Part shown: positions 25,537 through 33,031 of the stretch, piece after piece
Numbering within the stretch: position 1 is the stretch's first letter
How the letters are laid out: each line of letters begins with the position of its first letter
Assembly (NCBI GenBank): GCA_016866775.1
Contig: VGLJ01000033.1
Location: forward strand, 1-51,588
Length of the DNA: 51,588 nucleotides
Source of the DNA: Candidatus Rokuibacteriota bacterium
GTDB taxonomy: Bacteria > Methylomirabilota > Methylomirabilia > Rokubacteriales > CSP1-6
Direction of reading: 5' to 3'
Position numbers and translations under genes: made by a program
The notes under the pieces: generated by a model
The model's input: only the letters and a program-made list of their open reading frames with translations
The model's database searches: none
Told to the model about the DNA's origin: nothing

Positions 25537-26453
25537 TCCAGCGCGATGCGGAGATTCTTCAGGTTGTCCTCCATCACGGCGACATAGTCCTTGCCCGCCT
25601 TCGCCTCGTCGGCGGTGAGGCCTTCCAGCGGGTTCAGCACGAGCGTCTTCGCGCCGACTTCGGCCGCCAGCGTTTCGGCGAGCTTCGGGCTTACGAGCGT
25701 CTCGAAGAAGATGACCTTCGCTTTCAGCTTGCGCACCAGCCGCACCACGCGCGCGAGCTCGGCCGGACTCGGCTCCGCCTCGGGCGAGATGCCCATGACG
25801 GGCACCTGAAGCAGGCCGTATCGCTTCGCGAGATACGCGAACGCGGCATGCGACACCACGATCTCGCGGCGCGCACAGTCGGCCAGGCCCGTGCCGAGCG
25901 TCTCATGCAGCGCGTTCAGACGAGCCGTGTAATTCACCGCGCGTGTCGCATAGTGTGCGGCGTTCGCCGGATCCGCCTTGGCGAGCCCTGCGCGAATGGC
26001 TTCGACCTGACCGCGGGCGAGCAGCGGATCGAGCCACACATGCGGATCGGGCTCCGCCTTGGCCTTCGCGTGGGTGTGCGTGTCGTGACCCGGCAGGTCC
26101 GCCGTGAGCAACGACAAGCCGGCCGTCGCCTCGACGACGATGGCCTTGCCCGCGGCGGTCCTGGCGAGCCGTGCGGCGCCGGCATCGAAGCCGGCGCCGT
26201 TGTAGACGAACACCGCCGCCTTCTCGACCCGCGCGACGTCGGCTGGCGACGGCTCCCAGTCGTGCGGCTCGACGCCCGTCGGGACCAGCGACACGACCTC
26301 CGCGCGATCGCCCGCGACCTGCCGAGTGAAGTCGGCGAGCGTGGAGAAGCTGGCCACGACGAGCGTGCGTGGCGGCTCGACCTTGGGCTTCTCCTGGCAG
26401 GCGGCGAGTGCCAGGACGACGACGCCGAGCAGGGCCGCCGTTGACGTCTTCAT
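25527..26453 (-). CDS. Metal ABC transporter substrate-binding lipoprotein (ZnuA-like)
   Basis: 308 residues from ATG 26453. A lipobox (VVLALAAC) makes it a lipoprotein. Candidate ligands are His in GVEPHDWEPS, His in DPHVWLDP, His in VSHAAFAYL and the Glu in FFETLVSP. A His-rich loop (GHDTHTHAKAKAEPDPH) precedes the second ligand; such loops are typical of zinc-specific ZnuA and gather or sense zinc. It delivers metal to the permease. Its end overlaps the ATPase gene by 10 bp, and the porin gene lies 7 bp upstream. Confidence 0.93.
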   Translation of the reverse strand: MKTSTAALLGVVVLALAACQEKPKVEPPRTLVVASFSTLADFTRQVAGDRAEVVSLVPTGVEPHDWEPSPADVARVEKAAVFVYNGAGFDAGAARLARTAAGKAIVVEATAGLSLLTADLPGHDTHTHAKAKAEPDPHVWLDPLLARGQVEAIRAGLAKADPANAAHYATRAVNYTARLNALHETLGTGLADCARREIVVSHAAFAYLAKRYGLLQVPVMGISPEAEPSPAELARVVRLVRKLKAKVIFFETLVSPKLAETLAAEVGAKTLVLNPLEGLTADEAKAGKDYVAVMEDNLKNLRIALECT

Positions 26454-26460
26454 GGCCGCC

Positions 26461-27789
26461 TCAGAACTGATGCGCCGGGTGGGCGCCGAGGATGAAGGTG
26501 GCCTGGAAGAGCAGCTCGTCCACGTGCCGCGCGCTCGCGCTGTTGGCCGAGAAGCCTGCGTCCTGCGTGCGTTCGGTCAGCCGGTAGGCGAGGCGGAAGC
26601 GCAGGAACTCCGACGGCCAGAAGGTGACGTACGGCTCGAAGGCCCGCTCGCGCCCACGGTCGAGTAGCTCCGTGTAGTCGTAACGCAGGCCGCCGGCCCA
26701 GCGACGGAATGGCTGCACCTCGGCGTACGCGTACCAGCCGAAGCGGGTGAACGTGTCGTCGGGGATGTCGATGTCGCGCGTGACTTCACGGCGGCGGATC
26801 GACCAGATCCCTTCGCCGCCCACGGTGAGCAATGGATGCAGCCACCCTTCGGGACGGAACTTGTAGCGCACGTCGAAGCCCGGCAGCGTGTTCCTCTGCC
26901 GTTCGGCCGTGCGCCCCGAGGCCACCGAGAGCCCGACCTGGAGCGCGTGCTCATCGGTCAGCTCGAAGAACGTCCGCAGGCGACCGGTGACGAGCGGCTC
27001 GCGGATGCGGCCGCGGCCGAACGCCGTCTCGTTGTCGCCGTTGAAGACGCCGCCAAGGACCTCGAGATAGAACGGCAGGCCGGGGACCCACGTTGCCTCG
27101 AAGCCCTTCTCGATCAGGCCTTCCTCGCCGAAGAAATAGCGATAGACGGCCGGACGATCGATCCATGGGAGGTCGTGCTCGTGGAGCTGGTTGCTCCACC
27201 CGTACCGGGTGCGCATCTGGCCCATCTTCAACTGTGTGTTGAAGGGCAGTGTCAGCAGCGTGAGGTGCGCCTCCGCGAGGCTCACTGCGGTTTCCTGGCC
27301 TCGGGCCTCCTCGCCCATCTCGATGCGGACCTCGCCGCGCGCGTACGGATCGATCTGACCGAAGAGGCTCAGCTCGACCTCGCGCGGGAAGAAGCGATTC
27401 TCGCGGCCGCGGAACGTCCCGGCACCCGCCTTGTCCACGTTGCGCTGCGTGAGGTTGCCCACGAAGTCGCCGGCGATACCGATGTCGAACAAGAGCTGGC
27501 CGGTGCCGCGCTGCTGGGACAGCGTGAACGGCTGGCGAGGCCGCAAGAGATCCATCGTGCTCGGTGGTGTTTGCGTGGCGACCGGCGCGGGGGCCGGCGG
27601 CTGCGATTCGAGTCGGCGGAGACGCTCGGCGAGCGCCTCCATCGATTTCTGATGCTCCTTCTGTAACGCCTCGAAGTTCCTGCGCATCTGTTCGAGCTCG
27701 CGCCGGAGCTCCGCGGCGTCCTGGGCGCGGGCGGGTGGCGCGAGTGCCGTCACGATGAGTGCCACGGCCAGCACGATGAGTATTCGCAT
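26461..27789 (-). CDS. Outer-membrane porin with N-terminal coiled coil
   Basis: 442 residues from ATG 27789, with a GGAGG ribosome binding site. Signal peptide ends at ARAQDA; residues about 25-65 form a coiled coil (ELRRELEQMRRNFEALQKEH), then a Pro-rich linker and a beta-barrel of alternating strands ending in the canonical terminal Phe (GAHPAHQF). The pattern is like phosphate-selective or zinc-regulated porins that pair with metal ABC importers. It stands immediately upstream of the ZnuA-like lipoprotein and so probably lets metal ions cross the outer membrane. Confidence 0.85.
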   Translation of the reverse strand: MRILIVLAVALIVTALAPPARAQDAAELRRELEQMRRNFEALQKEHQKSMEALAERLRRLESQPPAPAPVATQTPPSTMDLLRPRQPFTLSQQRGTGQLLFDIGIAGDFVGNLTQRNVDKAGAGTFRGRENRFFPREVELSLFGQIDPYARGEVRIEMGEEARGQETAVSLAEAHLTLLTLPFNTQLKMGQMRTRYGWSNQLHEHDLPWIDRPAVYRYFFGEEGLIEKGFEATWVPGLPFYLEVLGGVFNGDNETAFGRGRIREPLVTGRLRTFFELTDEHALQVGLSVASGRTAERQRNTLPGFDVRYKFRPEGWLHPLLTVGGEGIWSIRRREVTRDIDIPDDTFTRFGWYAYAEVQPFRRWAGGLRYDYTELLDRGRERAFEPYVTFWPSEFLRFRLAYRLTERTQDAGFSANSASARHVDELLFQATFILGAHPAHQF

Positions 27790-27799
27790 GTGCCCCTCC

Positions 27800-27842
27800 G
27801 TCGATTCGACTCCGGGCCCGACCCCGACTCGATCGAGTGGGG
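27800..27842. promoter_or_regulatory. Cluster of inverted repeats upstream of the porin
   Basis: Three palindromes lie between the porin start and the small gene upstream: GTCGATTCGAC (27800-27810, one central base), CGGGCCCG around 27813-27820, and the perfect ACTCGATCGAGT (27827-27838), flanked by CCCC and GGGG. They could be an operator for the cluster's Fur-family protein or an mRNA structure. They do not match an AT-rich Zur box, so the role is uncertain. Confidence 0.3.
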
Positions 27843-27868
27843 CGGCCTCGGCTACAGGGAGGACGGAG

Positions 27869-28165
27869 TCAGGCGGCGGGCGGTGCGCGCGGAGCGCCGG
27901 TGCGCGCGACGTGGAGCTCGCGGCACGCGGGCGTGAAGCACGGAAGCGCCGCGGAGGCGGCGTCGAGCGTGACGACCGGGACGACGGCGGCTTCCACGAC
28001 GTGCCCGGCGAGTCCGGCGAGGAGCGTCAGGTCGTGTTCCTGGTTGTAGAGGCCGGACTCGGCACCTGCGTGGTGGTGCGGCACGCTGCCGAGCTGGAGC
28101 AGCATCGCCATCGCGGCGAGCAGCAGCGCGGCGACGATCGGCAGACGCGACGCGGGGCGGCGCAT
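27869..28165 (-). CDS. Small exported protein with HHH and Cys motifs, unknown
   Basis: 98 residues from ATG 28165. A signal peptide or membrane anchor (IVAALLLAAMAMLLQLG) is followed by a PHHHAG motif, a hydrophobic middle, and CFTPACREL near the C-terminus. His and Cys positions suggest metal contact. It resembles small exported proteins found in front of metal operons, but I cannot name the family. It heads the zinc-type module and has the best promoter seen in the cluster (28175-28203). Confidence 0.65.
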   Translation of the reverse strand: MRRPASRLPIVAALLLAAMAMLLQLGSVPHHHAGAESGLYNQEHDLTLLAGLAGHVVEAAVVPVVTLDAASAALPCFTPACRELHVARTGAPRAPPAA

Positions 28166-28174
28166 GGTCAGCTA

Positions 28175-28203
28175 CTAATACGCGAGTCGCGAACGGTTTG
28201 CAA
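28175..28203 (-). promoter_or_regulatory. Promoter of the zinc-type module
   Basis: On the minus strand TTGCAA (28203-28198) and TATTAG (28180-28175) are spaced by 17 bp. The -10 ends 9 nt before ATG 28165, so the transcript would have almost no leader. It lies in the only 38-bp gap between the copper-type and zinc-type modules. Confidence 0.5.
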
Positions 28204-28581
28204 CTACGGCCGGGGCCGGACGTCGAACGGGAACGTGCCTTCGACCAGGTGGCCGTCCACGGAGAGCACGCGGTACTTCACCGAATACCCGCCCTTCTTC
28301 AGCGGCGGCACGCCCACCGAGAGCTTGCGCGGGTCCTCGGGGCCGACGACGATCTTGCCGTCGTCGACGCGGACCTGGTCCGCCCATACCGAGAGCGTCG
28401 AGTACGCCGGCTCCAGGCGCTCGTTGAACGTCAGCTCGACCCGTGACGGTGAGATGGCGAGCGTCGCGCGGCGAGCCGGCGACGACTTCACCAGCACCGC
28501 GTGCGCCTCTGCGACGGACACGCGCGCCGAGAGAAGCATCAGCACGGCCGCGAGCGCCACGCGGACGAGGCGCGCCGTCAT
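28204..28581 (-). CDS. copC: CopC-like periplasmic copper-binding protein
   Basis: 125 residues from ATG 28581. Signal peptide cleaves before H27 (EAHAVLVKSSP), leaving an N-terminal His, and D109-G-H111 (SVDGHLVEG) supplies the partners of the Cu(II) site, so the type I His-brace-like centre of CopC looks complete. The size matches stand-alone CopC domains. It carries Cu(II) in the periplasm, usually to CopD, and a CopD-domain protein is encoded at the head of the same run. The start overlaps the previous stop (ATGA). No Met-rich Cu(I) site is evident. Confidence 0.92.
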   Translation of the reverse strand: MTARLVRVALAAVLMLLSARVSVAEAHAVLVKSSPARRATLAISPSRVELTFNERLEPAYSTLSVWADQVRVDDGKIVVGPEDPRKLSVGVPPLKKGGYSVKYRVLSVDGHLVEGTFPFDVRPRP

Positions 28582-28823
28582 CGCGTATCCGGCTCCGACC
28601 GCTTGGCGCTCGTCTCCCCGGAGGCGCCCTGGTCCGGGTTCGGGCGGGTGAGCACCATGATGAGCACGACCACGATCAGCGCGACGAGGAGCGCGAGGCC
28701 GCCGGTGATCAGCGCGGTTGCGAGCGGGCCCATGCCCTCGACGCGGAAGGCGCCGGGATGGTCCGCGAACGCCGGCGTCGCGGCGAAGACGGCCGCGAGG
28801 GTGACGCCGAGACTTCGCGTCAC
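28578..28823 (-). CDS. Small membrane protein of the copper-type cluster
   Basis: 81 residues from GTG 28823, coupled at both ends (GTGA with the cytochrome gene, ATGA with copC). A signal peptide (LGVTLAAVFAATPAFA) leads to a short periplasmic piece DHPGAFRVEGMG, then one strong transmembrane helix and a charged cytoplasmic tail (RPNPDQGASGETSAKRSEPD). No family recognised. Bracketing by CopC and a cytochrome c suggests a membrane anchor or adaptor for them. Confidence 0.7.
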   Translation of the reverse strand: MTRSLGVTLAAVFAATPAFADHPGAFRVEGMGPLATALITGGLALLVALIVVVLIMVLTRPNPDQGASGETSAKRSEPDTR

Positions 28824-29755
28824 TTCGCGGGCGCGCTCCAGTCGAAGGCTACGGTCTGCGGACGCGCATAGCGCGTGCGATCGGGGCCCACGACCGGGAC
28901 CGTCGTCGCGCCGATCGTGAGCACGATGCGCTGCGTGCCCTGCGGGAGCGTTGCGTCCGCACCGTAGTGGAATCCGCTCGGACCGACCATCGGCGCGAGC
29001 TTCACCACGCGCGTCGGCGCGCCCTGGATCTGCACGCCGGCGGACACCGGGAGATACGGCACCGGCTCGCCGGTCTCCGCGTCGCTGACGAACGCCATCA
29101 GGTGTCCCGCCGCGCCGCCCGGCTTCGCCGCGTGGTGCCCGCCGTGTGCGCCGTGACCGGCATGCCCGCCGTGACCCTGAGCGTGGTCTTGCCCGCTCGC
29201 GGCGTGGAACGCGAGACGGACGCGATACGGCCCGATCGTGCGCTCCATCGCCGCGCCGTGATGCCCGTGATGGTGCCCCTGACCACCGCCGTCCTGACTC
29301 TTGATGAACGCGACCAGGTCGACGAGCTGCGCGACGCTGAGCGAATCCGCGTAGCTCGGCATGATCGACGTGCCGTCCGGCCCGATCCATCCCGGCCCCT
29401 CGAGGAGCACCGCGTTCGGCGCGAGGATCGACTCCGCGAAGTACTCCGCAGGATGATGCGCGCCCATCCCGGTGAGCTCGGGGCCGGTCTTGCCATCGCC
29501 ACCCGTGGGCGGGAAGTTGCCGCCCTTGATCAGGTGGCACTTGTAGCACTCGAGGTCGGCGAAGAGCTGGCGGCCCTTCGCGGGATCGCCAGCGCCGGGA
29601 AGCGTGAACTTCCATCCGCGCGGCACGCCGCCGCCGCGGTGCAGCTCGTCCATCGTCACGCGGCGCTGCGCGGCCGCGCCTGTCGCGAGCGTCGCCACGA
29701 GCGCGGTGAGCGCGAGCACGCCCAGCGCCGCGCCGATGACCGTCCGGTGCCTCAT
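28820..29755 (-). CDS. Cytochrome c fused to a Tp34/P19-like metal-binding domain with His-rich inserts
   Basis: 311 residues from ATG 29755. Signal peptide, then a class I cytochrome c domain with C70-YK-C73-H74 and an axial Met candidate in GTSIMPSYAD. After it comes HHHGHH (about 158-164), then a beta domain like Tp34/P19 periplasmic iron-transport proteins (GPYRVRLAFHAAS ... MAFVSDAETGEPVPYLPV ... GFHYGADATLP ... TVAFDWS). A second Gly/His-rich insert (HGGHAGHGAHGGHH) lies at about 188-209 within the first strands. P19 binds Cu and Fe or Mn. Joining it to a haem suggests redox change of bound metal, which is inference. Overlaps with neighbours are 4 bp each side. Confidence 0.85.
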   Translation of the reverse strand: MRHRTVIGAALGVLALTALVATLATGAAAQRRVTMDELHRGGGVPRGWKFTLPGAGDPAKGRQLFADLECYKCHLIKGGNFPPTGGDGKTGPELTGMGAHHPAEYFAESILAPNAVLLEGPGWIGPDGTSIMPSYADSLSVAQLVDLVAFIKSQDGGGQGHHHGHHGAAMERTIGPYRVRLAFHAASGQDHAQGHGGHAGHGAHGGHHAAKPGGAAGHLMAFVSDAETGEPVPYLPVSAGVQIQGAPTRVVKLAPMVGPSGFHYGADATLPQGTQRIVLTIGATTVPVVGPDRTRYARPQTVAFDWSAPAK

Positions 29756-30951
29756 CGCGTCGTCCTCCCCGAGCCTGCGCCGAGGCGCAGGATGATCGTT
29801 TTCGCCCGCGGGAACTGCTCCTCGTGCCACGTCACGACCGCCCGACCGTCAGGGGCCATCGTCACATCTGGAGCATATGCCTTGACCGCCTGGGACAGCG
29901 CCTGAATTGGGCCGAGACGGTCCGTCGTCACCTCGCGCAGGAGCACGCGACGGCGCACCGCCGTGGAATCTTCCCAGACGATCGCGGCGTGGCCCCGATC
30001 GTTCACGGCCAGCCGCGCGTGATCCGGGATCGACGACGTCGAGACGTGGACCCGGCGCGGCGCCGTGAATCGCCGGCCGTCCGTGGACGTCGCGTACAGC
30101 ACGGCCGGCTCGTTGCGCGCGCCTTCCGTGTACCAGACCGCGTGGACGCGGCCCTGACCGTCGATGGCGGCGGTGCCGCCGCGGTGCGGACACGCGGTGA
30201 TCCGCCAGCCGTCGGCGTGCACGCGCGCGGGCGCGCCGAACGTCCGCCCGCCGTCGCGCGAGGCCGCGAGCACCATGTCGCGAATGTCGCCGGGGAAGAC
30301 CTTGCGCCACAGCACCGTCACGATGTCCGGCGCGGCGGCCGCGAGCGACACGCGGCAGCACACGCAGGTCTCGTCGTCGTCCAGCGCGCGCGTGCTCTCC
30401 ACGCGCGTGCCGCGCTCGAGGATGCGCGTGAGATACGTGCGCGGCCGCTCACCGGCGCGCGTCTCGATCCACGCGACCAGCACGGTGCCGTCGGGCGCGA
30501 CGGCGAGCCCCTCGAACGAGTGCGAGGTCGGCGTGTCGTCGGTCACGCGGAGCGGCGGCTCGAACGTCTTGCCACCGTCGAGCGATCGCGACAGCTGCAA
30601 GTCGGACGCGAAGAGGCCGCCCTCCGGCTTCGCGCGGCGCGAGGCCCAGCTCACGTAGATCTCGCCGCGCGACCCGACCGCGAGGCCCGGGCCCTGGTGG
30701 AGCGAATCCGCGCTGAGGCCTTTCGGCGAGACGCGAACGCGCTCGCCCTCGGCCCGCGCCGCGTAGACCACGTTGTCGTGGCCTTCCTGAGCCACCCACG
30801 TGACGAGCGGGCCCTCGCGATCGACCACCAGCGCCGGCGCCGAGAGGCGGACGTCGTGGCCGGCCGCCGGATGGACGATCTCGTGACGCTGGGCCTGGGC
30901 GCCGGCGGGCAGCGCGACGAGCGCCGCGACGAGAACGAGCCGGCGGATCAC
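29752..30951 (-). CDS. Exported BNR/sialidase-like beta-propeller with CVCC motif
   Basis: 399 residues from GTG 30951, overlapping the TonB-receptor stop (GTGA); GTG 30963 gives four more residues. Signal peptide ends at AQAQRH. Asp-box repeats SRSLDGGKTF and SRDGGRTF and evenly spaced propeller strands mark a BNR/sialidase fold. Sialidase active-site Arg triads are not evident, so enzymatic sialidase activity is unlikely. A CVCC motif (DDDETCVCCRVSL) and ACPHRGG add Cys residues that could hold metal. It is embedded among copper and receptor genes and is probably a periplasmic or surface binding protein. Confidence 0.8.
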   Translation of the reverse strand: MIRRLVLVAALVALPAGAQAQRHEIVHPAAGHDVRLSAPALVVDREGPLVTWVAQEGHDNVVYAARAEGERVRVSPKGLSADSLHQGPGLAVGSRGEIYVSWASRRAKPEGGLFASDLQLSRSLDGGKTFEPPLRVTDDTPTSHSFEGLAVAPDGTVLVAWIETRAGERPRTYLTRILERGTRVESTRALDDDETCVCCRVSLAAAAPDIVTVLWRKVFPGDIRDMVLAASRDGGRTFGAPARVHADGWRITACPHRGGTAAIDGQGRVHAVWYTEGARNEPAVLYATSTDGRRFTAPRRVHVSTSSIPDHARLAVNDRGHAAIVWEDSTAVRRRVLLREVTTDRLGPIQALSQAVKAYAPDVTMAPDGRAVVTWHEEQFPRAKTIILRLGAGSGRTTR

Positions 30952-33023
30952 TTCCACCGCCACGCGACGCCGCCGTAGAACGCGCGGCCATCACCCGGCT
31001 CGTAGAAGCGCCCGACGGCGCTGTCGACGACCACCGACGAGGCGTAGGTCACGTCCGCGAGGTTCCGGCCCTCGAAGAACACGCTGAGGTTCCAGCGCTT
31101 CACGTCGTACCCCATGCGCACGCTCACGAGCTCATAGGGCGACGTGCGGTTGCGGTTCTCGCTGTTGACGACATAACCCTGGGGCACGAATTCCACGTTC
31201 GGTGCGACCCAGAAGCCCGAGGCGTGGTCGTAGCGCAGCTCGCCGCGCAGGAAGTGGCGTGGCGCGCCGGGCACGTCGTTGTCGCCGAAGTTCCGATCGT
31301 CGACGAACACGAATCGTGACCACGTGTACGCGGTGCGCGCGGTCAGCGAATCGCCGCCGATCAGATCACGCGCGATCACCACGTCGAAACCGGCCTCCAG
31401 GCCCATGTGCCGCGAGCGGTCGATGTTGCGGAAGCGGGGGACCGTGAACGGCGCGCCCGGAAACGGCTGGACGTTGACGTTCTGGATCTCGTCCCACAGC
31501 TCGATGTCGTAGACCGCCACGTCCCATGTCACGCGACCGAGCGCGCGCCCACGCATCCCCACCTCGAACTGCCACGCCTTCTGCGCGTCGAGCAGGCTCA
31601 GGTTCCGCGTGTTGAGCTGGCCCGGCGCGGTGAGCTCGAGGAGCAGCGGCGGCTCGTACGCATGGCTCGCGTTGCCGTAGACCTGGACCTCCTTGCTGAC
31701 GCGCCCGATCGTCCCGAACCGCGGAACGAGCGCGACGTATTCGACGTCGCCCGACTGGTTGCCGTTGGAGAGGAAGCGATCGCGCACGGCGCGATAGGCG
31801 TACTGGCCGCGCACGCCGGCAACGAGCGTGAGCGCGGACGTGACGTCGAGCTGCGCTTCCGCGTAGAGCCCGACGTTCGTCGCCTGGTTGAGCTGGTTCT
31901 TGATCTTCGCGCCGCGCCGGCCGGCGAGGTTGGCGAGCTGGGCGTCGATCTGGCTGGTGGAGAGGTACTGCAGGCCCGCGGTGAAGCGGCTCGCGAGGCC
32001 GAACAGTGGCGCCGTCTGGATGTACCGGAGCTCCGCGCCCCAGTTGTAGGTGGTCTGGTCGATGATCGCGAAGCTCAGCGGATGATCGAGGTCCTGGTAG
32101 TCGGTCTGCAGCCGCCCCTCGATCGCGCCGCTCTCGCCGAGCGGCGTCCGCACGGTGAGCGCGCCGCGCACGTAGTCGTAGCGGCGCGCGGCCCGGGTGG
32201 CGACGCTGGTCGGATCGGCGCGCCGCGGATCGCGCTCGAGCTCGTCGCGCGTGAGCGCGCCGGGCAGGTTCTCGTCGTTGCGGACATAGCCGAGGTCGAG
32301 CCGCACGCTCGTCCCGCCGCCGAGCTCGTAGCCGAACGACGTGTAGAACCGGTGCCGGATCTGGTCGCTGTAGTCGCGATACCCGTTCAGCTCGACGTCG
32401 GTGAAGCTGCCGTACAGGTCGAACGGGCCGTAGACCTGTCCGGTCGCGAGGTGGTTCTTCCAGAAGCCGAACGAGCCGGCTTCGCTGCGGAGCGCGAGCA
32501 GCCCCTCGTCGTGGCCCGTCTTGGTGACGAGGTTGACGGCGCCACCGAGGGTGAAGCCGCCGAACCTGAGCGCGTTGGCGCCCTTGTAGACCTCGATGCG
32601 CTTGGTGGCGAGCAGCTCGAGCGACTCGAAGTCGCTGAAGCCGTCGGCCTGGCCGTAGACGAAGCCGTCGAGCAGGACGTTGACCCCGCGCAGGTGGAAG
32701 TTGTTCCGGAGGCCCGAGCCGCGGATCGAGAGCTGGCTCTCGTCGGCGGCGCCCGCGCGGGGCCGGATCAGCACGCCCGGCGTGTAGTCGAGCGCGTCTT
32801 TCAGGTTCGCCGACCTCGCGCTCTCGATCTCGTGCTGCGGGATGACGTTCACGCTGCCCGGCACGCGCTCCAGCTCCTCGCGCGTCTGCTCGTCCGTCTG
32901 CCGGCGCTCGGGTACGAGCCGCGGGCTTTCCACGACGACGGGCGGAAGGGTCGGTGGGGGCTGTGCCCCGGCCGTGGCGGCGGTCATCGCCACGATGAAA
33001 GACATCAACAATATCGGTCTCAT
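30948..33023 (-). CDS. TonB-dependent outer-membrane receptor
   Basis: 691 residues from ATG 33023. Signal peptide, candidate TonB box around PPVVVESPR, plug domain (VPGSVNVIPQHEIESARSANLKDALDYTPGVLI ... IRGSGLRNNFHLRGVNVLLDG ... VEVYKGANALRFGG), and a 22-strand barrel rich in aromatic-alternating strands. The plug resembles the FecA/siderophore type. The barrel ends in WRWK rather than an aromatic terminal residue. The ligand is unknown; genes around it for CopC, CopD, cytochromes and P19 suggest copper or iron chelates. The tonB gene lies 8 bp upstream, so the energy transducer is co-expressed. Confidence 0.93.
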   Translation of the reverse strand: MRPILLMSFIVAMTAATAGAQPPPTLPPVVVESPRLVPERRQTDEQTREELERVPGSVNVIPQHEIESARSANLKDALDYTPGVLIRPRAGAADESQLSIRGSGLRNNFHLRGVNVLLDGFVYGQADGFSDFESLELLATKRIEVYKGANALRFGGFTLGGAVNLVTKTGHDEGLLALRSEAGSFGFWKNHLATGQVYGPFDLYGSFTDVELNGYRDYSDQIRHRFYTSFGYELGGGTSVRLDLGYVRNDENLPGALTRDELERDPRRADPTSVATRAARRYDYVRGALTVRTPLGESGAIEGRLQTDYQDLDHPLSFAIIDQTTYNWGAELRYIQTAPLFGLASRFTAGLQYLSTSQIDAQLANLAGRRGAKIKNQLNQATNVGLYAEAQLDVTSALTLVAGVRGQYAYRAVRDRFLSNGNQSGDVEYVALVPRFGTIGRVSKEVQVYGNASHAYEPPLLLELTAPGQLNTRNLSLLDAQKAWQFEVGMRGRALGRVTWDVAVYDIELWDEIQNVNVQPFPGAPFTVPRFRNIDRSRHMGLEAGFDVVIARDLIGGDSLTARTAYTWSRFVFVDDRNFGDNDVPGAPRHFLRGELRYDHASGFWVAPNVEFVPQGYVVNSENRNRTSPYELVSVRMGYDVKRWNLSVFFEGRNLADVTYASSVVVDSAVGRFYEPGDGRAFYGGVAWRWK

Positions 33024-33031
33024 TTGAACGC

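Noticed and set aside
28190-28203. TTGCAA around 28200 as part of a Zur/Fur operator
   Set aside because: TTGCAA is palindromic by itself, but no second half-site or AT-rich 7-1-7 form is present; it reads better as a -35 box.
29110-29290. His-rich stretch considered as a tandem repeat or CRISPR-like array
   Set aside because: The repeats are short GGC/CAC codon patterns that encode the His-rich inserts of the cytochrome fusion; unit length and spacing are irregular.
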